A stretch of 15,683 nucleotides of DNA from Myxococcales bacterium (GTDB taxonomy: Bacteria; Myxococcota; Myxococcia; Myxococcales; Myxococcaceae), in assembly GCA_003153055.1 (NCBI GenBank), contig PMBV01000122.1:1178-16860 (forward strand). The letters are read 5' to 3'. This document shows, piece after piece, positions 1-7,519 of this stretch; the first letter of the stretch is position 1, and each line of letters begins with the position of its first letter. The notes under the pieces were generated by a model that saw nothing but the letters and a program-made list of their open reading frames with translations, did no database searches and had not been told where the DNA came from. Made by a program: the position numbers and the translations under genes.

Positions 1-123
1 CCCGTCCTCGAGGTCGGTGCCGAGGTCCAGAGACCCCAGCTCGCCGTGCGCGACGAAGGACCGGATGAAGCTCCCGAGCTCTGGAGCTGGCGCGCCCTGC
101 TCCGCTCGGCGCCACGCTGTCAT
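1..123 (-). CDS. possible 5' part of a gene running off the left edge
   Basis: The minus strand is open from the window edge. From about base 85 down to base 1 nearly every codon ends in G or C, as in the real genes of this window. An ATG at 123-121 would begin a protein starting MTAWRRAEQG, followed by a hydrophobic/polar mix containing FIRSFVAHGELGSL. The ATG has no good ribosome binding site, and the frame stays open further upstream with less biased codons, so the start is uncertain. I do not recognise a family. It could equally be a chance open frame in GC-rich DNA. Confidence 0.25.
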   Translation of the reverse strand, partial: MTAWRRAEQGAPAPELGSFIRSFVAHGELGSLDLGTDLEDG

Positions 124-448
124 CGGCGAGGAGAGAGGTCCCCCCTTCTGGGCGACAACTCGGTTGTCGAGGCACGTGCCTCTTCGGTCGCGCGCGTCCC
201 AGGAAGGGGACCAAACGTGGGTGGCGCGAGTGGAAGCTGCTCTTCCATTTGGCCTCACCTCTGCCGGTCGGTCGAGTGGTGCAGGGCCGAGGTCGTGGCC
301 ACGTGTGCTCACAGCGGTCTCGGGTCGAGGGGCTGGCCAGACCGCCTCGGTGGGTGGGCACCGGCCCCACCCTCGCACCTCAAGGCCTCCTGGCTGTCCT
401 GCCCACTCGCGGAGTTTGGGAGGGAGGCTCTTGGTAGGGGTCGAGACC
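124..448. other. stretch with no supported gene
   Basis: Several overlapping frames are open on both strands, as expected for GC-rich DNA, but none has a recognisable motif, a consistent codon third-position bias or a clear ribosome binding site. I see no RNA gene or repeat here. Confidence 0.4.
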
Positions 449-635
449 ATGCTCTTCGCCAGCCTCTCTGGGGCCGCCCTGGGCTCGTTGGGAACCCTGT
501 TCGTCATCATCGGAGCGGTGGGCCATCAAGCGTGAGATCGAAACTCTGAACGACCAGCTGCGAGGGCTCTCCCAATTCACTCCCGACCGAGGAGACGGGG
601 CGCCACGGTCAGCGGTGACGCTCGCCACGTTCTGA
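449..635 (+). pseudogene. small membrane protein, apparently frameshifted
   Basis: An ATG at 449, eight bases after the purine-rich TAGGGG, opens a frame that encodes an almost unbroken hydrophobic segment (MLFASLSGAALGSLGTLFVI and a few more residues) and then stops at 533-535. The +1 frame takes over exactly there: from about 522 it reads AIKREIETLNDQLRGLSQ, a charged amphipathic helix, and continues to a TGA at 633-635. One transmembrane helix followed by a charged coiled-coil-like tail is the usual layout of a small single-pass inner membrane protein. The two halves join if one base near 519-524 is removed. This could be a sequencing error, a pseudogene or a true frameshift. An alternative is a genuine 28-residue peptide. 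No family recognised. Confidence 0.3.
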
Positions 636-694
636 ACCCGGGTGGAAGGCCCCCCAGTCCCGAAGCCTTCTCGTGGTCAACGTATCGAGTGGCG

Positions 695-716
695 AAAAAT
701 GGACACCAGATGTCCA
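695..716 (-). terminator. intrinsic terminator of the kinase-like gene
   Basis: On the minus strand TGGACA (716-711) and TGTCCA (705-700) form a perfect 6-bp stem around a 5-base loop, directly followed by five T residues (699-695). It lies about 40 bases past the stop codon of the minus-strand gene ending at 753, the right place and orientation for a Rho-independent terminator. The stem is short, with three G-C pairs. On the plus strand there is no U tract. Confidence 0.55.
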
Positions 717-752
717 GCATTCACCAGTCGATGTGAGGCTCGCGCTCGCCGG

Positions 753-3071
753 CTACCCTGGCCCACTGAGCTCGGCCACCAGCACCTCGACCAGCGTCGC
801 GGGCAACTGAAACCGGGCCCGGAAAGACGCCAGCGCTCCGCCGAGCTGGCTGGGGCGGGGGCGCGGGGTGTTGGCGTGACTGGCGAACCCGAACGCCAGA
901 CAGATGGCCTGAGCCGGTGGATCCTCCGGGAGAATGGTCGGCCAGTCGAGCCAGGGGCTCACCAGCGCTTCGACGGCGTTCCACCCTTGCTCGCCCAGCA
1001 CCTTCGACAGCCCACCCACCGTCGGCACCTCGAAGGGCGGCCGGCCGTCGTGCAGGTTGGCGACGCCCAGCGACACGGCGGCGAAGCGCACTCGCTCGAC
1101 ATCTGCTTCAGACGCTCCGAGCTTGGCAGCGAGGCCCGCCGCGGTGGCCGACAGCACCAGCACCATCTGACCGCGCTCGCCCATCATCGGCAGCATGGCA
1201 AGTACCAGCCGACCAGCGCCGCCCGCGAGGCTCGAGTCGCCTGCCGGCGCGATGACCTGCGAGACCAGCGAGCCCGTCACCACCGGTGGCTCTTGCGACG
1301 CGCTGGGCGAGGAGGCCTCGAGCGGCGGAGGAAGTGGGGTCGGGGGCGTTCCGCGGTCGAGCCAGTCGGGCGCGTCTTCGCTGTCTTGGCCGTAGAAACG
1401 GTTGCGGGCTCTTCGAATAGCGGTCTCGCCGGCGCGCATCGCCACGATGCTCCGTAGACCGGTCTCGGCCTTGAGCGTCTCCAGGGCGATCAGATCCATT
1501 GGGTCCTTCATCGCCACCACGAGCTGGGTTCCGCCCTTGAGCCCCAAGGGCACCAGGTCGAGGCGCCGAGCCAGCTCGAGGCTGACCCTCGACAGCGCCT
1601 CGGTGGGCGCCACCAACGCGGCCAGCTTGCAGGAAGACAGGTGCGGCGTCTTCGTCACCCCCGCCAGGGTCACCACGATGGCGTCTTCATCGCACGCGCC
1701 GATGGAGGCCAGCGCCTCGGCGAGGGTGCCCCCGAAGGTTCCGACCTGCTGCGTTGCCTCCTCGAGCTGAGCCCGGGTGATGAGCGACTTCTCGAGCAAC
1801 AGCTCTCCCAGCTTGGCATCTTTGGGGGCGCTGGGGTCCGCCGTCGGCGCTGGCGAGGGAGCCGCCGGAGGCAGCCGCTCCTCGGCCACTTCGGCGCGGG
1901 CAGCGGCGAGCTCGCTGTGCGACATCTTCTTGGTCGCGATGCGCCCCACCACCGCGCTGGTCGCCGAGGGTGGAGAGAGGGGCGGTCGCTGCATCGGCGG
2001 CGGCGGGCTGGCCGAGGAGCGGATCGCCGGTGGGCTCACCGAGGGCTGCAGGGGTGGGCTCGCCGGACTGGGCACCGCGGGCAAGGCCGAGAACCGACCA
2101 CTGGGCCGGGGTAGCTCGTCACCCAGCGCGGGCGGATCGGCCGAAGGCGAGGCCTTCACCGGGGTCACCTCGAGGAGCTGGGTCCCTCCTCGAGCCAACG
2201 TCGCGAGGGCCTGACGCTCGGGGAAGGCTCGCTTGAGGAGCCGGGCGATGTCGACCTCAGGAGGCCCCCAGCCGGACTTCTCCGCGGCCTTGAGCAGCGT
2301 CTCGTCGACGGTCGCCGCGGTCGGCCGATCGATGGGCTCCACCGCCAGCATCTCGATCACCAGGGTTCGCCAGGGCTCGGGCACCTGGAGCACGGCGTCG
2401 CGATCGAGGCCGGTGTAGCGCTGACACTGCACCAGCGCTTGAGTCGCGTCGGCGGTGAAGAAGAGCGGGTGGCCCACCGCCAGCTCGTAGAGGAGCAACC
2501 CCAATCTAAAGACGTCGGTCGCCGGGCTCGGCCCCTGCGTCAACTGCTCGGGGGCCAAGCTGCACGCCTCGGACCTCGCCGGCCCCACCGCCGCGGGGCT
2601 CATACCGACCGTCACCGCCGCGTCAGTGAGCAACAGGTTCCCATCGGGCATCAGCAGCACCGTCGTCGCGCAGACGTCGCCGTGCACGATGGGCTCCGGC
2701 CTTGCGTGCAGGGTGCTGAGCAGCGCCGCCACCCGGCCCACCACCGCCAACCCTTCGTTGGGCGAAATGAAGCCTCGTTGCTTCGCCAACGCCGTCATCA
2801 CGTGGCGCAGGGCTTCCGCCTCCGCCAGCGCCTGCACCAGCCAGAGCTGCTCCTTCGAGGTGCCCACCTCGAGCAGCGTGGTCAGCCCCGGAATTTGGCT
2901 CGCTGCCAGCGTCGCCAGCTCCTTGCCGAGGGCGCCAGCCACCGCGGGTCGCCAGGCTCCTGACACACGCTTCGCCACCACGGGCCGGTCCGTCTCCACC
3001 TCGACGCCGATGAAGCCCTCCAGCACACCTGGAGTGACGTTCAACCTGCGCGCGATTCTATAGAGGCCCAT
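753..3071 (-). CDS. kinase-like / MshEN / HD-like multidomain protein, probable pseudokinase
   Basis: Encodes 772 residues. Residues 1-262 have the outline of a bacterial Ser/Thr kinase: VVAKRV with Lys34, HGD at 130-132, APE at 173-175, DVFRLG from 186 and Arg249. Key positions are altered: HRD is HGD, the metal-binding Asn after the catalytic Asp is Thr137, DFG is DAA (150-152), and the glycine loop is not recognisable. It is therefore likely a pseudokinase or a very weak kinase. A Pro/Ser/Ala-rich linker (about 303-415) leads to an MshEN/GspE N-terminal-type domain (about 418-562, starting KLGELLLEKSLITRAQLEEA), a fold that in some family members binds cyclic-di-GMP. After a second Pro-rich linker, 600-770 is a helical region that may be a degenerate HD/HDOD-type domain. 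No signal peptide or membrane helix is seen. The role is probably cytoplasmic regulation, perhaps c-di-GMP-linked; the partner is unknown. The ATG at 3071 has GGAG very close upstream. Confidence 0.85.
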   Translation of the reverse strand: MGLYRIARRLNVTPGVLEGFIGVEVETDRPVVAKRVSGAWRPAVAGALGKELATLAASQIPGLTTLLEVGTSKEQLWLVQALAEAEALRHVMTALAKQRGFISPNEGLAVVGRVAALLSTLHARPEPIVHGDVCATTVLLMPDGNLLLTDAAVTVGMSPAAVGPARSEACSLAPEQLTQGPSPATDVFRLGLLLYELAVGHPLFFTADATQALVQCQRYTGLDRDAVLQVPEPWRTLVIEMLAVEPIDRPTAATVDETLLKAAEKSGWGPPEVDIARLLKRAFPERQALATLARGGTQLLEVTPVKASPSADPPALGDELPRPSGRFSALPAVPSPASPPLQPSVSPPAIRSSASPPPPMQRPPLSPPSATSAVVGRIATKKMSHSELAAARAEVAEERLPPAAPSPAPTADPSAPKDAKLGELLLEKSLITRAQLEEATQQVGTFGGTLAEALASIGACDEDAIVVTLAGVTKTPHLSSCKLAALVAPTEALSRVSLELARRLDLVPLGLKGGTQLVVAMKDPMDLIALETLKAETGLRSIVAMRAGETAIRRARNRFYGQDSEDAPDWLDRGTPPTPLPPPLEASSPSASQEPPVVTGSLVSQVIAPAGDSSLAGGAGRLVLAMLPMMGERGQMVLVLSATAAGLAAKLGASEADVERVRFAAVSLGVANLHDGRPPFEVPTVGGLSKVLGEQGWNAVEALVSPWLDWPTILPEDPPAQAICLAFGFASHANTPRPRPSQLGGALASFRARFQLPATLVEVLVAELSGPG

Positions 3072-3089
3072 CGCTCCGAGACCGCTCCA

Positions 3090-3143
3090 TTTCCACTGGA
3101 AAAGTCAATTGTCGTTGTACACGGTTTGGAGCTCGATTCCAAA
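3090..3143. promoter_or_regulatory. two inverted repeats in the divergent kinase-like/rnhA intergenic region
   Basis: The 230-base gap between the divergent genes (3072-3301) is less GC-rich than the genes. It contains TTTCC-N3-GGAAA (3090-3102) and TTTGGA-N7-TCCAAA (3125-3143). Both are short dyads of the kind used as operators, and the first lies 19 bases before the kinase-like start codon. On the minus strand a TTGACT (3109-3104) could be a -35 element, but I see no good -10 at 16-18 bases. Function is speculative. Confidence 0.25.
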
Positions 3144-3301
3144 GGATGAAACCTCGAACGCAGCTGCTCCGACAGTTCAGTGAGGTGGGAGTCTGTATGC
3201 GACCACCTTCCTCGAAGCTCCGAGTCTGATGACCACATGAAGAAGGTAGCACGCAGTGCCTCGCTCGCCCCGTCTCTGTCAGGAGAGGGTAGAGAAGGGA
3301 C

Positions 3302-3760
3302 ATGGACGTCGACATCTTCACCGACGGTGCGTGTCGGGGAAACCCCGGGCCGGGAGGCTGGGGCGCGCTGCTCCGCTCGGGGCGCCACGAGCGCGAGCTC
3401 TGGGGAGGAGAACCCGAGACCACCAACAACCGCATGGAGCTCACCGCGGTCATCGAGGCGCTGCGCGCCCTCAAGCGGCCGGTGCGGGTGCGGGTGCACA
3501 CGGACTCCACCTATGTGCAGAAGGGAATCTCGGAGTGGATCCACTCCTGGAAGAAGAACGGCTGGAAGACGAAGGCCAAAGAGCCGGTGAAGAACGCCGA
3601 CCTCTGGCAGCAGCTCGACGCGCTGGTGCAGCGCTACGAGGTGAGCTGGCTGTGGGTGAAGGGGCACGCTGGCCACGTGGAAAACGAGCGGGCCGACGCG
3701 CTGGCGAACCGCGGAGTCGACGAGCAGCCGAGCCCTCAGCCGAGGAGTGGCCGCTCGTAG
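3302..3760 (+). CDS. rnhA: ribonuclease HI
   Basis: A 152-residue cytoplasmic endonuclease that cleaves the RNA strand of RNA-DNA hybrids (R-loops, primers, misincorporated ribonucleotides). All four metal-binding carboxylates of bacterial RNase HI are visible: Asp8 in FTDGAC, Glu46 in NNRMEL, Asp68 in HTDSTYV and Asp132 in NERADALAN. The catalytic His is in the KGHAGH loop (120-125). The basic handle region (WKKNGWKTK, 83-91) is also present. Length is typical. The start is fixed by the fold, since the first strand begins at residue 2; the purine-rich AGAAGGG is only two bases from the ATG and GAGAGG lies 13 bases away, so the ribosome binding site is untidy. The 3' end overlaps the convergent acyltransferase gene by 25 bases. 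It is a housekeeping gene with no obvious link to the lipid operon. Confidence 0.97.
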   Translation: MDVDIFTDGACRGNPGPGGWGALLRSGRHERELWGGEPETTNNRMELTAVIEALRALKRPVRVRVHTDSTYVQKGISEWIHSWKKNGWKTKAKEPVKNADLWQQLDALVQRYEVSWLWVKGHAGHVENERADALANRGVDEQPSPQPRSGRS

Positions 3761-4929
3761 ACGCGATAGGTGTGGTTCCGCTGGGCGCCAGTGGCCTGAA
3801 CGGTGCGGTTCATCAGCTTGTCATCGTCCACCACCCAGCCCAGCTCCGCCCCGACGTAGCCGAGCGCGTCGGCCTGTTTGAACGTCTCGAGCGTCAGCAG
3901 CGCGTCGATGCCCCGGCGCCGCCAGCCGTCCTTGATGCCGAAGAGCAGCACTCGCAGGCGGTCGATGCCCCGCGCGGCCCACAGCATCTTGGCGAGCCCG
4001 AGAGGGAACAGGTACCCGCCCGCCGCCTTGAGGGCGAGGTTCGTGTCGGGCAGGGTGATGGAGAAGGCGACGGCCTCTCCGTCGGCCTCGGCGATGAGCG
4101 ACATCTCGGGCCGGAGGAGGATGACAGGCCTCAGCCGCTGCACCACGTTCATCAGCTCGGCCTCGCTCATCGGCGCCAGCCCGAAGCCCGGCTTCAGCAT
4201 CGTCTCGAAGATGGCCTTGATGCGCCGAATGTCGTGCTCCGGGTCGACGGTATTGAGCCGCCGCACGCGGATTCGCCCCTGCTGCTTGACCCGCTCGGCG
4301 AGGCGCACCACCTTCTCGGGCAAGCCCTGCGAGGTCAACAGCTCGTAGGTGTACAGGTCTTTGATGCGGGCGAACCCGTTGGCCTCGAACAGCCACGCAT
4401 AGTACCGCGGGTTGTAGGCCATCATCATCGACACCGGCCGTTCGAAGCCCTCAACCAAGACGCCGCAGTCGTGATGGAACGCCAGGTTCACCGGCCCCAG
4501 CACGCGGCTCATGCCTCGCACCTTGAGCCAGGCGAAGGCGTTCTCGAACAGCGCCGCCGCCACCCCTGGGTCGTTCTGCGACTCGAACAGCCCCACGAGC
4601 CCATCGCTGGCGCGGTGAAAGCGGTTGTAGCGTGAGTCGACCGCGGCCGCGATGCGCCCCACCGGCTGGCCCCGGCGCCGAGCGATGAAGAAGGCCGCCT
4701 CGGCCTGGGCGAAGAAGGGGTTGTGCTTGGGGTCGATGAACTCGCGACGCTCGGCCACGATGGGCGGCACGTAGTTGGGGTCTTGCGCGTAGTGGTCGAG
4801 CTGGAAGCGAACGAACTCGTCTCTCCCCTTGTCGGACGTGACCTCATCGACCACCACGTCGGGAGCGCGGGCCGCCAACCGTGGGCCCTCTGGAGGCGGA
4901 GCTGCTCTGACGTTCCGGCGTGTCGTCAC
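3736..4929 (-). CDS. GNAT-fold acyltransferase, YghO / bacterial ceramide synthase-like family
   Basis: Encodes 397 residues. The pattern matches the YghO-like GNAT family as I remember it: [20 protein letters not shown] then NPFF (50-73), [12 protein letters not shown] (87-98), a GLVGLFES motif (110-117), [14 protein letters not shown] (133-146), and GVLVEGF (156-162) followed by YNPRYY...[15 protein letters not shown] (172-195). The bacterial ceramide synthase of Caulobacter, which N-acylates the sphingoid base with acyl-CoA, belongs to this family. The gene is divergent from an operon containing an alpha-oxoamine synthase domain, so N-acylation of that operon's amino-ketone product is a reasonable inference, not shown. 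The start is GTG at 4929 without a Shine-Dalgarno sequence; family similarity begins near residue 25, so a TTG near residue 18, after an AGAGGG, is possible. A soluble or peripheral membrane enzyme is likely. Confidence 0.85.
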   Translation of the reverse strand: MTTRRNVRAAPPPEGPRLAARAPDVVVDEVTSDKGRDEFVRFQLDHYAQDPNYVPPIVAERREFIDPKHNPFFAQAEAAFFIARRRGQPVGRIAAAVDSRYNRFHRASDGLVGLFESQNDPGVAAALFENAFAWLKVRGMSRVLGPVNLAFHHDCGVLVEGFERPVSMMMAYNPRYYAWLFEANGFARIKDLYTYELLTSQGLPEKVVRLAERVKQQGRIRVRRLNTVDPEHDIRRIKAIFETMLKPGFGLAPMSEAELMNVVQRLRPVILLRPEMSLIAEADGEAVAFSITLPDTNLALKAAGGYLFPLGLAKMLWAARGIDRLRVLLFGIKDGWRRRGIDALLTLETFKQADALGYVGAELGWVVDDDKLMNRTVQATGAQRNHTYRVYERPLLG

Positions 4930-4937
4930 CCCCGGCG

Positions 4938-4966
4938 CTTGTAGGAGATGGACTCTCAGCCGTCAA
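4938..4966 (-). promoter_or_regulatory. candidate sigma-70-type promoter of the acyltransferase gene
   Basis: On the minus strand TTGACG (4966-4961) and TACAAG (4943-4938) are separated by exactly 17 bases, matching five of six and four of six consensus positions. Transcription would begin near 4931, one or two bases before the GTG at 4929, implying a leaderless mRNA. This fits the missing Shine-Dalgarno sequence. If translation starts further in, the 5' UTR would be about 50 bases. Confidence 0.4.
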
Positions 4967-5005
4967 TTCGAGCAAATTTTTGCCCAGAATGACGACTTGT
5001 AGTTT

Positions 5006-5093
5006 CAATATGTTACGCACCAATGGCGTCGCGGCTCGCTTCGGTATGCCTCTGGACAGGGTCGCGGCAGTCGGATTTACGAGCAACATATTG
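5006..5093. repeat. 9-bp perfect inverted repeat in the control region
   Basis: CAATATGTT (5006-5014) and its exact reverse complement AACATATTG (5085-5093) are 70 bases apart. They could be paired binding sites for a regulator acting between the divergent genes, or chance in AT-rich DNA. No function is assigned. Confidence 0.35.
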
Positions 5094-5299
5094 CCCACAA
5101 TCGAAAGTGCCAGGCCTCTCGTTGGCCCCGGGACTCACGATGAATACGCATGTAAATATATAAAATTATTGAGTCAAAAATGATATTCGGGCCCGACGAT
5201 CGTTTCGCTTTCGGCCTGCAACGAGAGGGTGTCGACGGTCCAAACGGTTGACCAGGTTCGCCAGCCGGGCCTAATCAGCCGTCGCTCTCGAGGTTACCC

Positions 5300-7192
5300 A
5301 TGCCCCAGGTTTTTGAGTTCCCCACGCTGATCGCGGCCATCGACGCCTCCAAGGGTCTCAACGAGAAGGGCTACACCTTCATCGATCGCGAGCAGAAGGA
5401 GCAGCACTTCAGCTTCGAGCGCCTGCGTGAGGAGGCGATGAAGCGCGCGGCTCACCTGCGGGCTCGGGGCATGAAGAAGGGCGACCGCCTGGCGATGGTC
5501 ATTCCCGACGGGGAAGACTTCGTGCCCACCTTCTTCGGCGCCGTGTGGGCGGGCATCGTACCGGTGCCGCTCTACCCGCCGCTGTCTCTGGGCAAGCTCG
5601 ACAGCTACGCCGAGACGCTGGTGTCGATTCTCAGGAAGGCCAAACCGACGCACATGGCGACCGACGCCAACGTGCAGAAGGTGCTCTGGGCCGGGCTCGC
5701 CAAAGTGCCCTCGCTCGAAGGCGTCATCTTGAGCGACGAGCTCAGGGGGCCAGCTCCCGAGGGCATCTCGCAGGAGCCAGCCGAGGTGAGCGGCGACGAC
5801 CTCTGCTTCCTCCAGTTCACCTCGGGCTCGACCTCGACGCCCAAGGGCGTGGCGGTGACTCACGAGAACCTGAGGGCCAACGCCTGGGCCATCATGCGCG
5901 ACGGCCTCAACACCGACCCCGACGTCGATCGCGGCGTCTCGTGGCTGCCCCTGTACCACGACATGGGGCTCATCGGCTTCGTCATCGCCCCCATTCTCCA
6001 CCGGGTGCCGGTCACCTTCATTCCCACCATGGGCTTCGTGCGCAAGCCCACCGTGTGGCTCGAGACCATTCACCGAGTGCGGGGCACCATCACCTTCGCT
6101 CCCAACTTCGCCTATGCCCTGGCGGTCAAGCGGAGCAAGCCCGAGCAGCTCGCCAAGTGGGACCTCTCGTGCATGCGCCACTTCGGCTGCGGCGCCGAGC
6201 CCATCAACCCGGTGACGATGCGCTCCTTCGTCACGACCATGGCGGCGGCCAAGCTCAGGCCCACGGCGCTGTTGCCCAGCTACGGCATGGCCGAGGCGAC
6301 CCTCGCCATCAGCTTCATCGGCATCTCCGAGGAGCTGTCGTGCGACGTCATCGACACCGACACCTACCAGGAGCAGCACCGAGCCGAGCCGGCCCCCGTC
6401 GAGCACCTCGCCCAGAACAAGGCTCAGGAATTCGTCTGCTGCGGCAAGGCGTTTCCCCAGCACGACGTCGGCGCCTTCGACTCGAAGGGCAAGCGCCTGG
6501 CTGACCGCGTCACCGGAGAGCTGTGGGTCAGAGGCCCGTCGGTGGCCAAGGGCTACTACGAGGACCCGGAGGCCACCGAAAAGACCTTCGGCGGCGGTTG
6601 GCTGAGGACCGGCGACTACGGCTACCTGGTGAACGGCAACATCTACATCACCGGCCGCAAGAAGGACCTCATCATCGTCAACGGCCGCAACTACGACCCC
6701 CAGCGCATCGAGTGGCTGGTCGACGAGCTCCCCGAGGTTCGCAAGGGCAGCGCGGTGGCCTTCTCCAGGCCCGGCCAGCAGAGCGAAGAGCTCGTCATCG
6801 TGGTGGAGTCGAGGGCCGAGAACGCCGAGGCGTTGAAGGAGCTCATTCGCACCAAGGTCACCGAGCAGATGCAGCTGGTGGCCGCCGACGTGGTGCTCTG
6901 TCAGGTGGGCAGCCTCCCCAAGACCTCGAGTGGCAAGCTGCAGCGGGCCAAGACCCGGGCCCAGTACCTCGACGGCACCGTCGGCAAGGACGGCAACCGG
7001 ACTCCCGGTTCGAGCGGCGAGAAGCTGGTGATGGCCCGCCACGTCGCCCTCTCGCTGGTCGGCCGGGTGCAGCACCGCGCCCGCCGAGTCGTGGCTCACA
7101 CCAGGGAGATCCGCTCCATGTCTGACGCCTTGGGCAAGTTGAAGCTCGCCACGAGCTACGCCCAGGGCCGGGTCACCCGGCTGTTCGCTTGA
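5300..7192 (+). CDS. fatty acyl-AMP ligase (FAAL)
   Basis: Encodes 630 residues of the acyl-adenylate superfamily. It activates a free fatty acid with ATP and should pass the acyl-AMP to a carrier protein instead of CoA. Motifs: FTSGSTSTPKG phosphate loop (173-183), SWLPLYHDMGLIG, FGCGAEPIN, LLPSYGMAEATLA, WLRTGDYGYL, ITGRKKDLIIVNGRNYDPQRIE, and the C-terminal catalytic Lys546 in TSSGKLQR. The WLPLYHDMGLIG and GCGAEPIN forms are typical of FAALs in lipid and polyketide pathways. Residues from about 565 form a basic extension (ending LKLATSYAQGRVTRLFA) beyond the usual FAAL end. The ATG at 5300 follows GAGG by six bases. It is the first gene of the operon; its partner is presumably the ACP encoded 26 bases downstream. 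The acyl chain length it prefers cannot be read from the sequence. Confidence 0.93.
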   Translation: MPQVFEFPTLIAAIDASKGLNEKGYTFIDREQKEQHFSFERLREEAMKRAAHLRARGMKKGDRLAMVIPDGEDFVPTFFGAVWAGIVPVPLYPPLSLGKLDSYAETLVSILRKAKPTHMATDANVQKVLWAGLAKVPSLEGVILSDELRGPAPEGISQEPAEVSGDDLCFLQFTSGSTSTPKGVAVTHENLRANAWAIMRDGLNTDPDVDRGVSWLPLYHDMGLIGFVIAPILHRVPVTFIPTMGFVRKPTVWLETIHRVRGTITFAPNFAYALAVKRSKPEQLAKWDLSCMRHFGCGAEPINPVTMRSFVTTMAAAKLRPTALLPSYGMAEATLAISFIGISEELSCDVIDTDTYQEQHRAEPAPVEHLAQNKAQEFVCCGKAFPQHDVGAFDSKGKRLADRVTGELWVRGPSVAKGYYEDPEATEKTFGGGWLRTGDYGYLVNGNIYITGRKKDLIIVNGRNYDPQRIEWLVDELPEVRKGSAVAFSRPGQQSEELVIVVESRAENAEALKELIRTKVTEQMQLVAADVVLCQVGSLPKTSSGKLQRAKTRAQYLDGTVGKDGNRTPGSSGEKLVMARHVALSLVGRVQHRARRVVAHTREIRSMSDALGKLKLATSYAQGRVTRLFA

Positions 7193-7218
7193 ACCCCTTT
7201 CCCCCGAAGAAGGACATC

Positions 7219-7479
7219 ATGGCCCCCGTCAACGTCACTGAGTTGTTTGCCCAGGCGGCTCTCGAAGTGAATGGCAAGAAGCTCGAGAACCTCGCCAAGG
7301 AAACCGTCATCTCCAAGCTCGGCCTCGACTCCGTCGCGGTGATGGAGCTGGTCAGCTACTTCGAAGAGAAGCTCGAGATTCGCATGCCCGATGAAGATCT
7401 CGCCAAGGTGCAGACCCTGGGTGACCTGGGCGGGCTGGTCGAGCGCCTCGTGCCCGCTGGCACCGTCGTCACCTACTAG
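7219..7479 (+). CDS. standalone acyl carrier protein
   Basis: Encodes 86 residues with the phosphopantetheine attachment motif LGLDSVAVMEL; Ser38 is the modified residue. It is acidic and helical throughout, of normal ACP length, ending in GDLGGLVERLV, the usual fourth helix. ATG 7219 was chosen because AAGAAGGA lies four bases upstream; a TTG at 7189 would overlap the stop of the ligase gene and adds an unlikely Pro-rich leader. It lies between the FAAL and the synthase, so it most likely receives the activated fatty acid and presents it to the ketosynthase as starter. It needs a phosphopantetheinyl transferase, which is not in this window. Confidence 0.93.
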   Translation: MAPVNVTELFAQAALEVNGKKLENLAKETVISKLGLDSVAVMELVSYFEEKLEIRMPDEDLAKVQTLGDLGGLVERLVPAGTVVTY

Positions 7480-7504
7480 CCACGCCGTCGGGCTGGGCGC
7501 TTCA

Positions 7505-7513
7505 AGAGGGAGG
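7505..7513 (+). promoter_or_regulatory. ribosome binding site that fixes the synthase start
   Basis: AGAGGGAGG lies six bases before the GTG at 7520. The reading frame is open further upstream to an ATG at 7391, but that start would overlap the ACP gene by about 90 bases, has no ribosome binding site, and would add 43 residues that are unlike a KS N-terminus. GTG 7520 gives SKAVDRTSDVAVIGMACRFP, the normal beginning of a ketosynthase. Confidence 0.8.
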
Positions 7514-7519
7514 TCCCAC

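Larger units (their letters stand above)
4930..5299. promoter_or_regulatory. AT-rich divergent control region of the lipid genes
   Basis: This 370-base gap between the divergent acyltransferase and ligase genes is strikingly AT-rich in two patches (about 4965-5015 and 5150-5187), unlike its surroundings. It should hold promoters for both directions. For the plus direction, TAAAAT (5161-5166) resembles a -10 hexamer but lacks a matching -35. TTGACC (5248-5253) resembles a -35 but has only a poor -10 (TAATCA, 5272) after 18 bases. Short open frames on both strands do not have the codon bias of the neighbours and I do not call them genes. Confidence 0.5.

Noticed and set aside
3256..4635. 459-residue plus-strand open frame across rnhA and the acyltransferase
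   Set aside because: Out of frame with rnhA and antisense to the acyltransferase; no recognisable motif.
4844..5098. 84-residue minus-strand open frame in the intergenic region
   Set aside because: Third positions are mixed, unlike the neighbours; no recognised motif. A remnant of foreign DNA cannot be excluded.
4920..5183. 87-residue plus-strand open frame in the intergenic region
   Set aside because: It starts inside the acyltransferase gene, has no coding bias and is not recognised.
5294..7099. 601-residue open frame antisense to the ligase gene
   Set aside because: Shadow of a strongly biased real gene; low-information His/Leu/Gly-rich translation.
7391..7519. Upstream ATG start for the synthase
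   Set aside because: It would overlap the ACP gene, lacks a ribosome binding site and adds residues unlike a KS N-terminus; GTG 7520 has a strong site.
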